DNA of 64,000 nucleotides, taken from Archivesica marissinica (Eukaryota; Mollusca; Bivalvia; Venerida; Vesicomyidae). Each line of letters begins with the position of its first letter. Position 1 is the stretch's first letter. The notes below the pieces were generated by a model. It did not search any database. It was not told the DNA's origin and saw only the letters and a list, made by a program, of their open reading frames with translations. This document shows, one piece after another, positions 1-11,810 of this stretch. The stretch covers positions 45,884,571-45,948,570 of the forward strand of contig CM026397.1 of assembly GCA_014843695.1 (NCBI GenBank), read 5' to 3'. The translations under genes were made by a program, and so were the position numbers.

Positions 1-2846
1 GATATGGTGAGACAGTGTGTATTTATTGTAGTAATGTATGTAGATATGGTGCGATAGTGTGTATATCTTGTAGTAATGAATGTAGATATGGTGAGATAGT
101 GGATATATATTTTAGTAATGTATGTAGATATGGTGAGATGGTGGATATATATTGTAGTAATGTATGTAGATATGGTGAGATAGTGGATATATATTTTAGT
201 AATGTATGTAGATATGGTGAGATAGTGGATTTATATTGTAGTAATGTATGTACATATGGTGAGATAGTGGATATATGTTGTAGTAATGTATGTAGATATG
301 GTGATATAGTGTGTAGATCTTGTAGTAATGAATGTATATATGGTGAAATAGTGTGTAAATCGTGTAGTAATGAATGTAGATATTGTGAGATAGTGTATAT
401 ATATATATTAGTAATGTACGTAGATATGGTGAGATAGTGGATATATATTGTAGTATTATATATAGATATGGTGAGATAGTGTGTATATCTTGTAGTAATG
501 TACGTAGATATGGTGAGATAGTGTGTATATCTTGTAGTAATATACGTAGATATGGTGAGACAGTGTGTAGTTATTGTAGTAATGTAATGTATGTAGATAT
601 CGTGAAATACTGTGTATATCTTGTAGTAATGTATGTAAATATGGTGAGATAGTGGATTTATATTGTTGTAATGTACGTAGATATGGTGAGATAGTGTGTA
701 TATCTTGTAGTAATGTATGTAGATATGGTGAGATAGTGTGTATATCTTGTAGTAATGTACGTAGATATGGTGAGATAGTGTGTATATCTTGTAGTAATGT
801 ACGTAGATATGGTGAGATACTGTGTATATCTTGTAGTAATGTATGTACATATGGTGAGATAGTGGATATATCTTGTAGTAATGTATGTAGATATGGTGAT
901 ATAATGTGTAGATCTTGTAGTAATGAATGTATATATGGTGAAATAGTGTGTAGATCTTGTAGTAATGAATGTAGATATTGTGAGATAGTGTATATATATA
1001 TATATATTAGTAATGTATGTAGATATGGTGAGATAGTGGATTTATATTGGTGTAATATATGTAGATATGGTGAGATAGTGTGTATATCTTGTAGTAATGT
1101 ACGTAGATATGGTGAGATAGTGTGTATATCTTGTAGTAATGTATGTAGATATGGTGAGACAGTGTGTAGTTATTGTAGTAATGTATGTAGATATGGTGCG
1201 ATAGTGTGTATATCTTGTAGTAATGTACGTAGATATAGTGAGATAGTGTGTATATCTTGTAGTAATGTATGTAGATATGGTGAGACAGTGTGTAGTTATT
1301 GTAGTAATGTATGTAGATATGGTGAGATAGTGTGTATATCTTGTAGTAATGAATGTAGATATGGTGAGATAGTGAATAATTTCTTGTAGTAATGTATGTA
1401 GATATGGTGAGATACTGTGTATATCTTGTAGTAATGAATGTAGATATGGTGAGATAGTGAATAATTTGTTGTAGTAATGTATGTAGATATGGTGAGATAC
1501 TGTGTATATCTTGTATTAATGTACGTAAATATGGTGAGATAGTGGATATATCTTGTAGTAATGTATGTAGATATGGTGATATTGTGTGTAGATCTTGTAG
1601 TAATGAATGTAGATATAGTGAGATAGTGTATATATCTATTAGTAATGTATGTAGATATGGTGAGATAGTGGATATATATTGTAGTAATATATGTAGATAT
1701 GGTGAGATAGTGTGTATATCTTGTAGTAATGTACGTAGATATGGTGCGATAGTGTATATATCTTGTAGTAATGTACGTAGATATGGTGAGATACTGTGTA
1801 TATCTTGTAGTAATGTATGTAGATATGGTGAGATAGTGGATATATCTTGTAGTAATGTATGTAGATATGGTGATATAGTGTGTAGATCTTGTAGTAATGA
1901 ATGTATATATGGTGAAATAGTGTGTAGATCTTGTAGTAATGAATGTAGATATTGTGAGATAGTGTATATATATATATATATTAGTAATGTATGTAGATAT
2001 GGTGAGATAGTGGATATATATTGGTGTAATATATGTAGATATGGTGAGATAGTGTGTATATCTTGTAGTAATGTACGTAGATATGGTGAGATAGTGTGTA
2101 TATCTTGTAGTAATGTATGTAGATATGGTGAGACAGTGTGTAGTTATTGTAGTAATGTATGTAGATATGGTGCGATATTGTGTATATCTTGTAGTAATGT
2201 ACGTAGCTATAGTGAGATAGTGTGTATATCTTGTAGTAATGTATGTAGATATGGTGAGACAGTGTGTAGTTATTGTAGTAATGTATGTAGATATGGTGCG
2301 ATAGTGTGTATATCTTGTAGTAATGATGTAGATATGGTGAGATAGTGAATAATTTCTTGTAGTAATGTATGTAGATATGGTGAGATACTGTGTATATCTT
2401 GTAGTAATGAATGTAGATATGGTGAGATAGTGAATAATTTGTTGTAGTAATGTATGTAGATATGGTGAGATACTGTGTATATCTTGTATTAATGTACGTA
2501 AATATGGTGAGATAGTGGATATATCTTGTAGTAATGTATGTAGATATGGTGATATAGTGTGTAGATCTTGTAGTAATGAATGTATATATGGTGAAATAGT
2601 GTGTAGATCTTGTAGTAATGAATGTAGATATAGTGAGATGGTGTATATATCTATTAGTAATGTATGTAGATATGGTGAGATAGTGGATTTATTGTTGTAA
2701 TATATGTAGATATGGTGAGATAGTGTGTATATCTTGTAGTAATGTATGTATATATGGTGGGACAGTGTGTGTATATTGTAGCAATGTATGTAGATATTGT
2801 GAGATAGTGTGAGTATATCTTGTAGTATTGTATGTAGATATGGTGA
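1..2846. repeat. 42-bp minisatellite array (copy A)
   Basis: About 68 tandem units of 42 bp, consensus TAGATATGGTGAGATAGTGT followed by GTATATCTTGTAGTAATGTA and two bases (CG or TG). Variants include GATAGTGGATATAT, GACAGTGTGTAGTTAT, TGTTGTAGTAATG and an expanded TATATATA unit. Some multi-unit blocks recur, so there is higher-order structure. Because 42 is a multiple of three and the unit lacks stops in one frame on each strand, long frames appear on both strands (14-residue repeat CISCSNVCRYGEIV on plus, an HTISPYLHTLLQD-type repeat on minus). These are a consequence of the repeat and are not supported as genes. Confidence 0.97.
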
Positions 2847-2991
2847 ACATACATACATTTGAGACCTTCGTAAATTTATATATAGGATTTAGAAAGCAGA
2901 TTATTAAAAGCAGTGCAATATTATAATATAGTACTGTGGATGAGGATATGCATACATCGTGTGCGGGAATACAATATCTAATGTTATGTTC

Positions 2992-3102
2992 TTTACGTTT
3001 ATTTATCGTCGCCAGCGGTTGCCCATATGAGCGACGCCTCCTGAAGAGATTAGTCATTTTAGATATTTGGAGGATAGTGCGATGATACAGACAGAGACCC
3101 AA
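2992..3102 (-). repeat. Dispersed ~115-bp retroposon tail (copy 1)
   Basis: Member of a dispersed family with five copies in the window: 2992-3102 (-), 24007-24127 (-), 38888-39006 (+), 47362-47472 (-) and 59789-59910 (-). Read 5' to 3' it runs from AGACTCTGG through TGTATCATTGCACTATCC and GGAGGCGTCGCTCATATGGG to GCGACGATAAATAAACGTAAA. The copy at 38888 is followed by a CA-repeat tail. An AATAAA-like 3' end plus a simple tail suggests the 3' end of a SINE or LINE. The family was not recognised. Confidence 0.75.
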
Positions 3103-3279
3103 TCCAGAGTCTGATATGGTTTTTTTACGTGCAAAATAGCAATACCGTTTCTAACTAGTTTTCTATTTATAGTAACGTATGTCATTGTTATTTATAGCAA
3201 TACGTTCTGATTGGAAGAATATAAACAGCCTGTTCCAACTAGTTTTCTATTTATAGTAACTTAGTTCATTTATAGGATA

Positions 3280-5660
3280 GGTCTATACGTGTCTAGGCAT
3301 GATTTCGTGACGTCAACGACTGACTGATGCGATATTCCGGAAACTATAAACACGCTCAGTCCTTTGCGACTTAAGTATCGGATGCCAAAGTGTAAGGATA
3401 TTTAGGTACTTATACGTATTATATAATAGTATCGCGGCCATCAACATCTTACGATCGAAATGACGATAATAAATATAATCATTTTATCGGTATAATGAGA
3501 ATGTGTAGAGGGAGGTAATTGTGTACGGACATTAGCTACGTAATTAGAACTAAGGGTAGATACGGACATAAATGGAGCGACACACCCCGAGTCGAATGGA
3601 CCATTAATAAGAGAGATAGTGTTTTCCCGCCATTTTTATCCTCCATTTTGAAAATCGTAGGCGCGGAACGTATAATCGTTTAGTACGATTATCGAAACCC
3701 CCGGATAGATAGGACCTATAATAAAGCTTATATAACGAATTTATATCGGTACTTACGGTTTTTTGGATCACTACTTCCGGTATGAGGTCGGACCATTAAT
3801 TGAGTCGCGGATTCGTCATTGTCTCTTCGAGATCTTTCCGACGATACCAAACACGGCCAGTTTCCTCGAACGTTCATTTTTCTTCAAACTTATTTACGAT
3901 TAAAGGGAGATAATCAGTATTATAGATATATCGAATAATGATAGATCAAAATGAAGGGTAGCGTCGGACTCGTGACGACGATACGCGTATATTAGAACTA
4001 ACGTATAGTAACGTTACTTACGTTTAAATATTTTTCATTTTCATAAATGGGACTTTAAGGATATATAAAATCTTTAAACCTCTATATCTCGAAAACTACT
4101 CGCCGTATAAATAAAGGAAAGATATCGTCGGATCGGTCTCGCCGAGCTACGTCGAATTATACAGATTTATACGCTCTAACGCCGAGTAGAAAAATTGATG
4201 ACTTCAGATTCGTAGGCCAAGTCTTTTAGCTCCATTATAAACAGCATAGATCGTGCTCATACGCGGCGCTACCCCTATATCTAATAATCGAATTATGGAT
4301 ATCCGTATAAATACTGATGTGCAGGCCCGGGCCTTTTGGCCTAATGGCAGCTACGCGCCTGTATGGTTCTGGAATTGGAGCGTATTACACTATCCTGCAA
4401 CAAAAATGAATTAACGAATGCACTTTTAGAGGCGTCATCCCGATTAACAAGGGGGTCGATAATAAATAAATACGGAAGGCTAACAGATGAGCATATTTTA
4501 TTGGAAAGCAACATTTTCCTGTTTCATATAGCGACCACACAGTTGTCACACCAGTCTGGACGTATACATTCATAAGCCATGTTCGAACCCTAATCTCCGA
4601 GCGACGTCGTCTATCAAATAACGCATGTATTACAGCCGCTATTGCCATAAAATAGGCTTCGCAGCAATGCATGAAACTGATAGGCGTATTATGATAACAA
4701 CATTGACTATTAGCACGGGGAGACATACGCATGTTGCAACCCTACAACGGATATGTACAACTCTAATAAAGGATGCGCAATGTAACACCGATCACGTGAT
4801 TATCATTATCGCACTGAACAGGGGATGTAATTAGTTTATACAAATTTATGTTAGCACGATCGCGAAACAACTATTTGACATTTAACATTTCTTAATTACA
4901 TTTACGGATTTCCGCGTCGATTTGTAGTAATTCGTAATTAATTACCCGTCTTACCTTTAGATTTTAACGGCTGGCATTGACAAACGTGGTATGTAAACGT
5001 ATTAATTACTTAAATTTGCTTAGAATCATGAAACAATTTGCCATGCGATGTTTATAATTACGTGTGTCAGTTTGGCCTAGAAATTTCTCTCGCATTCCCA
5101 GATAAATTGTTAAGATTATTTAGGGCCAACATACGGAAGGCCTGACAGGCATACCTCATACCGCTTGGATTCAGTTAATTATGTTAAAGGGCATGGAACA
5201 CCACGTATTAACGATTAGACATTTATATTAATCGTTGTATCACTCTATACGATAAAATACGTGTACTTTATTCGTGTATCATATACGCTATGGCTATGAG
5301 TTGTCTAGTGACATGCCCCTCTAAAACGTACATTACGGATTATTAATAATTTATCGCATTTTTATGGAATTATACGTAACGAGGTAAGATATATATTATT
5401 CATTTTCGCTAAAGTACATAGGTTAAGTTTGTATATAGCGTATAATTAGGATTTCTTACGCGATAAAAACGTACGCCGAGTTTGAATAATATAATGAACT
5501 TACCCGTTGACAGCATGGTTGAAGTTCGTGAAGCTTATGAAACGATTGAGGCCTAAGTCCGTTGTAAACGGTCTATATTTATAGAAGCGTTCGTAATCGT
5601 TATTTATGGATCGGTTCGTAGTCGATATTTATAGAATGGTACGCGATCGCTATTTATAAA
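3280..5660. other. CpG-rich intergenic segment without a supported gene
   Basis: No gene supported. Open frames here (around 4363-4834) are short, overlap on both strands and show no recognisable motif. The segment is unusually CpG-rich for AT-rich DNA: the 60-base line at 3961 has 9 CpG, the line at 3661 has 7, and lines at 3781, 4081 and 4141 about 6 each. Two to three would be expected at this base composition. Just upstream, AACTAGTTTTCTATTTATAG occurs twice (3149 and 3236). Copy B is at 47650-50030. Confidence 0.6.
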
Positions 5661-5666
5661 GCTATT

Positions 5667-5776
5667 ATCAATAGGCTCTATAGTGACGCGTATACTAAAA
5701 AAGCAAAGAGCTCGGTAGTTGCGCGATACGTCATCAATAGGCTCTATAGTGACGCGTATACTAAAAAAGCAAAGAG
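5667..5776. repeat. Spaced 44-bp direct repeat
   Basis: The 44-bp sequence starting ATCAATAGGCTCTATAGTGA is present at 5667-5710 and again at 5733-5776 without change, separated by 22 bases. Upstream (5570-5660) is a looser run of TATTTATAGA / TATTTATGGA motifs spaced about 30 bp apart. The frame spanning both on the minus strand is a by-product. Copy B is at 50037-50146. Confidence 0.85.
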
Positions 5777-5960
5777 ACGACTTTACTACTGTGAGACGCA
5801 AAAGTTACATATAATGGCCAGCATCGATTACTGCTAATACAACAAACCTTATCAAATGTAATTGAAGCCACAACGAGCGCTATGACAACATGACTGAAAT
5901 GACCCAGATAGTGAGTGTAAGCATACATGTTTACAACTGTTTCGACTATATATACAGGAT

Positions 5961-6190
5961 GTCCGATTAGCGCAGTGGGGCTGTCCGATTAGCGCAGTGG
6001 TTAGCGCGCTCGCTTCTCACCAATGCAACCCTGGTTCGAGATGTATGTGAGATGGTACGATGGTCGCCATGGTGGGTTTTCTCCGGGTACTCCGGTTTCC
6101 TCCCACACGAATGACCACATTTACGCTTCCATCCGCGCCAACGAGAGTGATTAATACAAGTTGTTAAAACTTACCACAAAAAAAAAAAAA
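5961..6190 (+). mobile_element. tRNA-derived SINE with poly(A) tail
   Basis: A tRNA-like head starts at 5983 (GTCCGATTAGCGCAGTGGTT, matching a pol III A box; B-box-like GGTTCGAGATG). A conserved core follows (GGTGGGTTTTCTCCGGG, CTCCGGTTTCCTCCCAC) of the type widespread in molluscan SINEs. The element ends in a 13-A run at 6178-6190. The first 22 bases of the head are duplicated at 5961-5982 with a slight difference, perhaps from template switching. No clear target duplication was found. Copy B is at 50331-50560. Confidence 0.8.
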
Positions 6191-6245
6191 CAAAAACAAA
6201 CACCAACACCAAAAGACCATATATTATCATGACTAGGCTAGCCTG

Positions 6246-6413
6246 GGAACAGGCGTCGATATATGTTGCCTGGTCAGTCAAATACATATATGTTAACACC
6301 GATACTATTAATTGGGCCGTATTGAGTTCGGAACAGGGGTCAATATATTTTGCCTGGTCAGTCAAATAAATATATTTTAACACCGATACTATTAATTCGG
6401 CCGTATTGAGTTT
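6246..6413. repeat. 84-bp tandem duplication
   Basis: Two adjacent 84-bp units (6246-6329 and 6330-6413) beginning GGAACAGG and ending GTATTGAGTT, with a handful of substitutions. Both contain GCCTGGTCAGTCAAATA and AACACCGATACTATTAATT. The 70-residue minus frame here is an artefact of the duplication. Copy B is at 50616-50783. Confidence 0.85.
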
Positions 6414-7261
6414 CTGATTATATTAACGCCTGGGGAAACTGGACGGATTATCCGTGTAATTATTGACTAGCATTAATCCTATTAATAGGCCTATTAGCAC
6501 GTGACTTAATTAATGACGTACTTGAATCGAAAGCGAGGCACTGGAATGATCGTGTATAATCGTGCCTGTTCGGCGATTTCCGATATAATTCCGTTTCTAT
6601 ATTTAGCGATATTATATTGTAGAGAAGAGTTGTCGTTCTTCAAATACATATAAATGAGGGTGTAAGTAGATGGCGCTACGATCGGAAATCCAGTTTCCCC
6701 AGGCTGTCATTTTACCAGAAGTTAAAAAGTCAAAAAACGACAGACTGGCACCCAGGTTATGACTAGACTAACATTGATCTAGTTTTGTGATTTCAATAAT
6801 CTCAGAAATTGATACATTTCAGGTATGGCAGACCTGTAAATACAAACATCTACGCTCCCCCAGAATTTAAATGAAACTATATTTATATGTCCGTGTATAA
6901 TTGACCCCACGATATGGTCACATAGATTACATAGCCATAATATATAGTAGTACAAGCTTCCGGTAGTGTCATGGCGTAGTTGTTTATGTTTGTCAGTGGG
7001 AATTTCTTGGATTTGACTATGTAAATACTGAGCAAACCTTCTATAAATAAGATATATGTGAACAGGAGAAACTTGTGTACCGGATTGGATACTATGAAGG
7101 TGACATTTTGACATTACGTTGATTTAATCAGCACAATTTCTGATATTTTACATGTGCTATGTTCCATTGAACTGATATTGCAGTAGGTAAAATTGAATAC
7201 CACCCACGCTGCATTTTTCGGACAGTACACTGCACAGAACAAATAACGTTTCGTGTGTATC
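6414..7261. other. Intergenic, nothing recognised
   Basis: No gene, RNA or element recognised. The 111-residue minus-strand frame at 6779-7114 has no recognisable domain and no conserved features, and is most likely chance. Copy B is at 50784-51631. Confidence 0.4.
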
Positions 7262-8045
7262 ATGAGCTATGCTCCAGCAAGTGGTGATAAAAAAAGTGAA
7301 GCCACATCACCTCTCGATATTAGCGAACTGAAAAAAAATCAATGTTATTATCAACCAACAGTGATCACGAGATGGCAGAAGGCTGCAATAATAACCTTAG
7401 CGAGGAACATGTCCTAAACATTGCCGAGATCCTTAAATCAACATTTGATAGCCAAATGACATCAATGGTGAGTAGCATTGTTAGTGGCGCACTCGGCGGT
7501 CTAGAACAGAAGGTTGCGACATTAGAAGGAAAAAACAAGGCTGTACATGATTGTGTTTCACAGCTAGAAAAACGTGTCGCCAACCTGGAAAACCAAGGGG
7601 ACAGATCAAACCAATACAGTCGGCGTAACTCGCTACGTGTCTCAGGTATGAACGAAGACGCAGGTGAATCAGTCGACGATTTGGTCACGACCTTGTTCAC
7701 GGAACGTCAGCTTGGACGAAATCGATAACATGCACAGGCTTCATAGACCGAACTCTGATGATGGAATGTCAACTCGTCCCAGGGACATTATCATTAAATT
7801 CGCGACATACCGCTCCCACCAAAAAGTTTATACATTGCGATAGTCGCTTAAAACAGCAGTATAGCGTGTTCACCAACGAAGAACTAACCAAACGGCGCGG
7901 CGAAGTGTTCTTCAACCTACTGCGTCTTGTGAAAGATAACTCCGTCAAAGGAACCTGGACTGCAAATGGGATCATCCTTGTGAAGGACAATAGAGATGTC
8001 GTTCACATATGTGATGACCTGGTTAAACTTAAACGTACACCTTAA
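7262..8045 (+). pseudogene. LINE ORF1-like protein, disrupted (copy A)
   Basis: Remnant of a nucleic-acid-binding ORF1-type protein of a non-LTR retrotransposon. It opens with ATG at 7262 (MSYAPASGDKK...). A one-base shift near 7340 moves it to the frame running to 7728, where a heptad-like coiled coil (LEQKVATLEGKNKAVHDCVS, LEKRVANLENQ) precedes the typical RNSLRVSGMNEDAG motif. Near 7715 the frame shifts again (RPRDIIIKFATYRSHQKVY, then an in-frame TAG at about 7847) and returns at LTKRRGEVFFNLLRLVKDNS and TWTANGIILVKDN. The order coiled coil, RNxLRVxGM, PRDIIIKF, LTKRR, DGIILVKDN is that of Transposase_22/L1-ORF1-like proteins. No ORF2 follows within 1 kb. Several frame breaks make it inactive. 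Confidence 0.8.
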
Positions 8046-8378
8046 CATTCGGCAGTGAAGTATACATTCACACTAGTCAGTGACTCGGAACAGTAGTACA
8101 TTGGCCATCGATTTACCTGTCTAGTTATTATGTACAGTATTTGTGCTTGATACAATAATGGCATATGTACAACGTATGCCTTTTGTATGACTCGTCGCAA
8201 TATGTATGCTTAAAACACGGTCGTAACGTCATACCTTTATACTTGCAGTCCATTATTAATATTGGACTGCTGTCAAAAGGCCAGAGTATTATATTAAATC
8301 CTAAGCGTACATGTATGAAATAAACACTTTTAATTAGTAGGATCTTGTTATATAAGTGTGTGTTTTAAGTAAGATATA

Positions 8379-8556
8379 CAGTCAAACCTGTCATAAGCAG
8401 CCAGCCAAGGAAATCACAGAAAGTGGCTGCTTAGCACAGGTGGCTGCTTAATAGAGGGCACATGTATAATAAAACAGGATATTGGGAATCTGGAAACTGG
8501 CTGCTTAATACAGGTTGGCTGCTTAATAGAGGTGACCACTAACACAGGTTTGAGTG
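8379..8556. mobile_element. MITE with TIRs and TA target duplication
   Basis: A 178-bp element bounded by inverted repeats CAGTCAAACCTGT at the left and ACAGGTTTGAGTG at the right, flanked on both sides by TA (8377-8378 and 8557-8558). Inside are repeated GTGGCTGCTTA / TGGCTGCTTAATAGAGGT motifs. It has no coding capacity. TA duplication suggests mobilisation by a Tc1/mariner-type transposase, by inference. Copy B is at 52749-52926. Confidence 0.85.
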
Positions 8557-8558
8557 TA

Positions 8559-9256
8559 AACCTCAAACGGATACAATATGTAAAATATTGGTACTGTCTT
8601 CGGCTTATATCCTATACATAAAACGAATCTATTAGTTATTAAGACGTAGTGTGAAACCACTGTTTTCGCGCGTCCGAAAATCACGCATTGATTAACAAAG
8701 GCCTGTGCACAGTATTTAGTGTCGAACCACAAGTTCATGTAACACTTACATATCTGCTTAAATATTTTACATTGATACTGCCTGCATAAGGAACTACCAA
8801 TACTGCCCGGGCCTCGAACCTCATGTACACGTAACACTATATCGATGCTTAACTTATCTCCATTTTCTGTGGGCAAGCATGCATAGCGTACCCAATAATA
8901 CACACAATGTATTACAATATATGCACGACCTGCGTGGTTGTTGGGAAACAAACACAAAAGCGATTCATTAGAAGGGAGTTAATCGTACTATTCTCCACGC
9001 AACTGTAATATTGTTTCAACGTGTCTCGTAATCATAATATAACATAATATGTATTTGCATTAAGCACATTTATGGCCAATACACATTATGAAGTTTGACA
9101 AATAGTGAAATACATGATACAGTTTTCTGAGAAGTTTGAATATATCAGTTAATAATTAGTAGATGCAAAAGTACAATAAGTGACACGTGAAATATAACTA
9201 CTGCACTTAGGTCAAACATACAAGGCCATAATTATGCCAGACGCATGGTAAATTTT
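8559..9256. other. Intergenic, nothing recognised
   Basis: A 144-residue minus-strand frame (8523-8957) begins inside the MITE and has no recognisable domain. It is treated as chance. Nothing else seen. Copy B is at 52929-53626. Confidence 0.4.
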
Positions 9257-9735
9257 GCACTGAAAAGTACAAGTCATGCTCGGTCATTTTTGATGGATAT
9301 GAAGATGGGCCATCAACGAATGACACTACACACAGGAGACGAATAGGCGGTCAAATTGTGGCTGAAATTAAAATTGAACTGGATATGATAATGAGTTCAA
9401 AGAAACAGCAGGTACTTCTAAACAAAAGGAACACAAACAGAAGTTCATAAACTTATTGTCAGGTTATTTGGCGGAAGCTGGGGTGGATGTGAGTAATGCC
9501 AAGTCAGATGCTGACTACTTAATAGTGAAATCAGCTCTAGATGCTTCGCTAGACCAGAACACAATTGTCGTTGGTGAAGACACTGATGTATTAGTAATGT
9601 TGTGTTACCATGCCAGAAACATAGAGAATAGCATGCATCTCATTTCAGAAGGAAACAAACACAAATGTTGCAGTGTTAGGGGTTCAAGAACATCTTGGCC
9701 CTGAACTATGTAACAACATACTTTTTCTGCATGCA
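9257..9735 (+). pseudogene. PIN/NYN-like nuclease-family fragment (copy A)
   Basis: Partial protein of a family common in invertebrate genomes, often in or near mobile DNA. Visible in order are SVIFDGYEDGPSTNDTTHRR, a serine/lysine stretch, FINLLSGYLAEAGVDV, KSDADYLIVKSALDAS, IVVGEDTDVLVMLCYHAR and, after a further shift, LGPELCNNILFLHA. The spaced acidic residues (FDGY, SDAD, EDTD) fit a PIN-like nuclease fold; this is inference from pattern. A frameshift near 9425 and stops after 9704 break it, and both ends are missing. The longest intact frame covers 9456-9704. Confidence 0.5.
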
Positions 9736-10212
9736 AAAATGTGAAAGTGCAAATTGATTTTATTGTGTCATATTACACAGGCTTTTGACATAACAAAACC
9801 ATTATTCCCATTTCTGTTCAAATTTTCCCTACCCCAATGTCCTATTTGTACTGTACTCTAATGAGCGCTTAGTGAAGGCCTTTTTTTCAAAAGGATTTTG
9901 GATAAAGTGATGAAAATTAAACATTTGTTTTACATCACTATTCAATTCTTAAACTAGAAAACATAAACCTTTGGGAAAATAATATGATGTACACCATATC
10001 AATTTCATAGAGTTTATCATGCGTGGTGGATTGGTATAAAGGTAATTGTGCAACTCTGAATTTTGTATGTTATAGCACGTTATTACATTGAATCTATTTA
10101 TAGTGGATAGATCATTATATTTCGTAACCAGTTCTCATCATAGTTGAGACGTGCACATATTCCCAGCTACTGACCTGAAATGACGAAAAATATTTAACAG
10201 TTAGAAACCGAA
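9736..10212. other. Intergenic, nothing recognised
   Basis: AT-rich sequence with no supported frame, RNA or repeat. Copy B is at 54106-54582. Confidence 0.4.
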
Positions 10213-11353
10213 AATGAAGGTGAAGAAACTACAGCGATACAAAGAGAAAACATTAATTGAGAGCAATGTCACTACTGATTTAGATACCAGTCATTCGAGT
10301 CCATTCGATATCAAACAGAAACAAAAATAATGTACAACAGAAAAAGAAGAAACTAACCACAAGCATGTAACAGAAATAGTATTAGTAACTGGATTGAAAT
10401 GATGTTTGTAATATGGATTGGAATGTTCAACTCTTCTTCTGCTATCTTGCTTTCAAGCCGAATTCCTTCTTTCTATACAAACAAATAGTGAATATGTGTT
10501 TATACTATACAATGATGTATGGTCTAAAAATATTGTAATTTAACTAATTTATATCATATGTTTACATATGTATATATTAACTATATTATGAACAATAAAC
10601 GGGCTACTCCTTGTAGCTCAATATTGTAAAAAGGAAAGAAAGGTCGCAAATGATCACAACAGAGGACTAAGAAAACAAACACTATGATGCATAATCAAGG
10701 AAACATTCAGTGACTCGGTACATGTGTGCCATAAAACATAAACATAGCATCTTGGAGAGTACCTCTTTGAAAAATAAAAGGAAATCGACAGCATAGAAAG
10801 GCAGTTTGGCACATTAGAAGAGCAACTAAAGGAACATGTAATGGACAATGAGAAATTAACACTGAACTTGTAAATATTGAGTGGAGAGCAAATGGTAAAA
10901 TTAACGGTCTTGAACAATACAGTAAAATATACAACATACGGATATGCGGATTAACAGAATCAAAGCAAGAAACTGTAATCCAAACAGAAAAGAAAGTCGT
11001 CAAGAAATTAAAGCTAGCATATCCCAGATGTAATTGAAGTTAATGACATAGAACTTGCTCACAAACTGGGTAACGCAAATTCAAATAGAATACCATGGCA
11101 AATAATAGTGAAACTAGTGGATAAGATAGCGATAGTAAATATTATGATGAAATCTATTGGAGAACACGGGGTGTATATTAGCGTAGATATAACAACACTG
11201 AACAAACATGTGCTCACAAGAAGCAAACATATGATGCAGATATGTACTGCTTGGTCAATAGACGGGCATTTGTTCTACAAGAATGCAATGCATTGCATAT
11301 GGGTGATGATTACCAGATATGGATTGCTCTTTCGTGGTCAACATATTGACTAG
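10213..11353 (+). pseudogene. Second LINE ORF1-like remnant, disrupted (copy A)
   Basis: A different, more decayed ORF1-type gene. A short start region may be the lysine-rich frame at 10213-10330 (MKVKKLQRYKEK...). The recognisable part begins near 10780 with a glutamate/lysine-rich coiled-coil-like stretch, then INGLEQYSKIYNIRICGLTE (the counterpart of RNNLRVxGI in L1-type ORF1). After a frameshift near 11010 come DVIEVNDIELAHKLGNANS, RIPWQIIVKL, VYISVDITTLNKHVLTRSK and WSIDGHLFYKN. The open frame from 11108 to 11353 is the tail. Gaps and stops exclude function. Confidence 0.65.
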
Positions 11354-11518
11354 TCCGAGTGCACAAAAACACCTATTGGTTAATTTAATAACACCAGTAA
11401 CATCACATGTTGGAAGTTTAACCCTGTAAATGTAATACAAATGTAGTACTATTCCGTTCAGCATTATAGCCATTGTTGGATAAATGCTTCGCTGGACACA
11501 GTTTTATTTCATTTAAGC

Positions 11519-11810
11519 CATGTTGCAATAATGAGGCTAACATATGCACGTCTCTTGATTCTGTTGTTGTTGGTTGATTTTGGTTTACTAAATACTATAT
11601 GTAAACCGAACCAAATGAGCGTGACTGTATTATTGCAAGATGACTCAAATTATAATTGTTAGTTCATTTAATTTACTATATACATATACCATTTGTAACA
11701 ACATCAACCAACAATTATATTTTCAAGTCATGTTGCAATAATAATGACATGGATGTCCATGTATGATCATTTGGTTCGGTTACTAATAAAACAAAATCAA
11801 CTAACAATTA
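11519..11810. repeat. Imperfect foldback / inverted repeat
   Basis: The left arm (about 11560-11650, with GTAAACCGAACCAAATGA and TTATTGCAAGATGACT) is the imperfect inverse of the right arm (about 11735-11810, with AGTCATGTTGCAATAATA and TCATTTGGTTCGGTTAC). CATGTTGCAATAAT also occurs directly at 11519 and 11739. The arms are about 75-90 bp with indels and the loop about 85 bp. A decayed MITE is likely; transposon class unknown. Copy B is at 55889-56180. Confidence 0.65.

Noticed and set aside
1296..2858. Long minus-strand frame (520 residues) and plus-strand Cys-rich frames in the 42-bp array
   Set aside because: The repeat length is a multiple of three and units lack stops in one frame on each strand; frames break at indels and overlap on both strands. 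No start context, domain or signal.
3001..3102. Arginine-rich minus frame (RRRRSYGQP) as a gene
   Set aside because: It is a translated part of the dispersed repeat found five times in the window.
4363..4834. Three overlapping short frames in the CpG-rich segment
   Set aside because: On both strands, no motifs, no splice-consistent neighbours.
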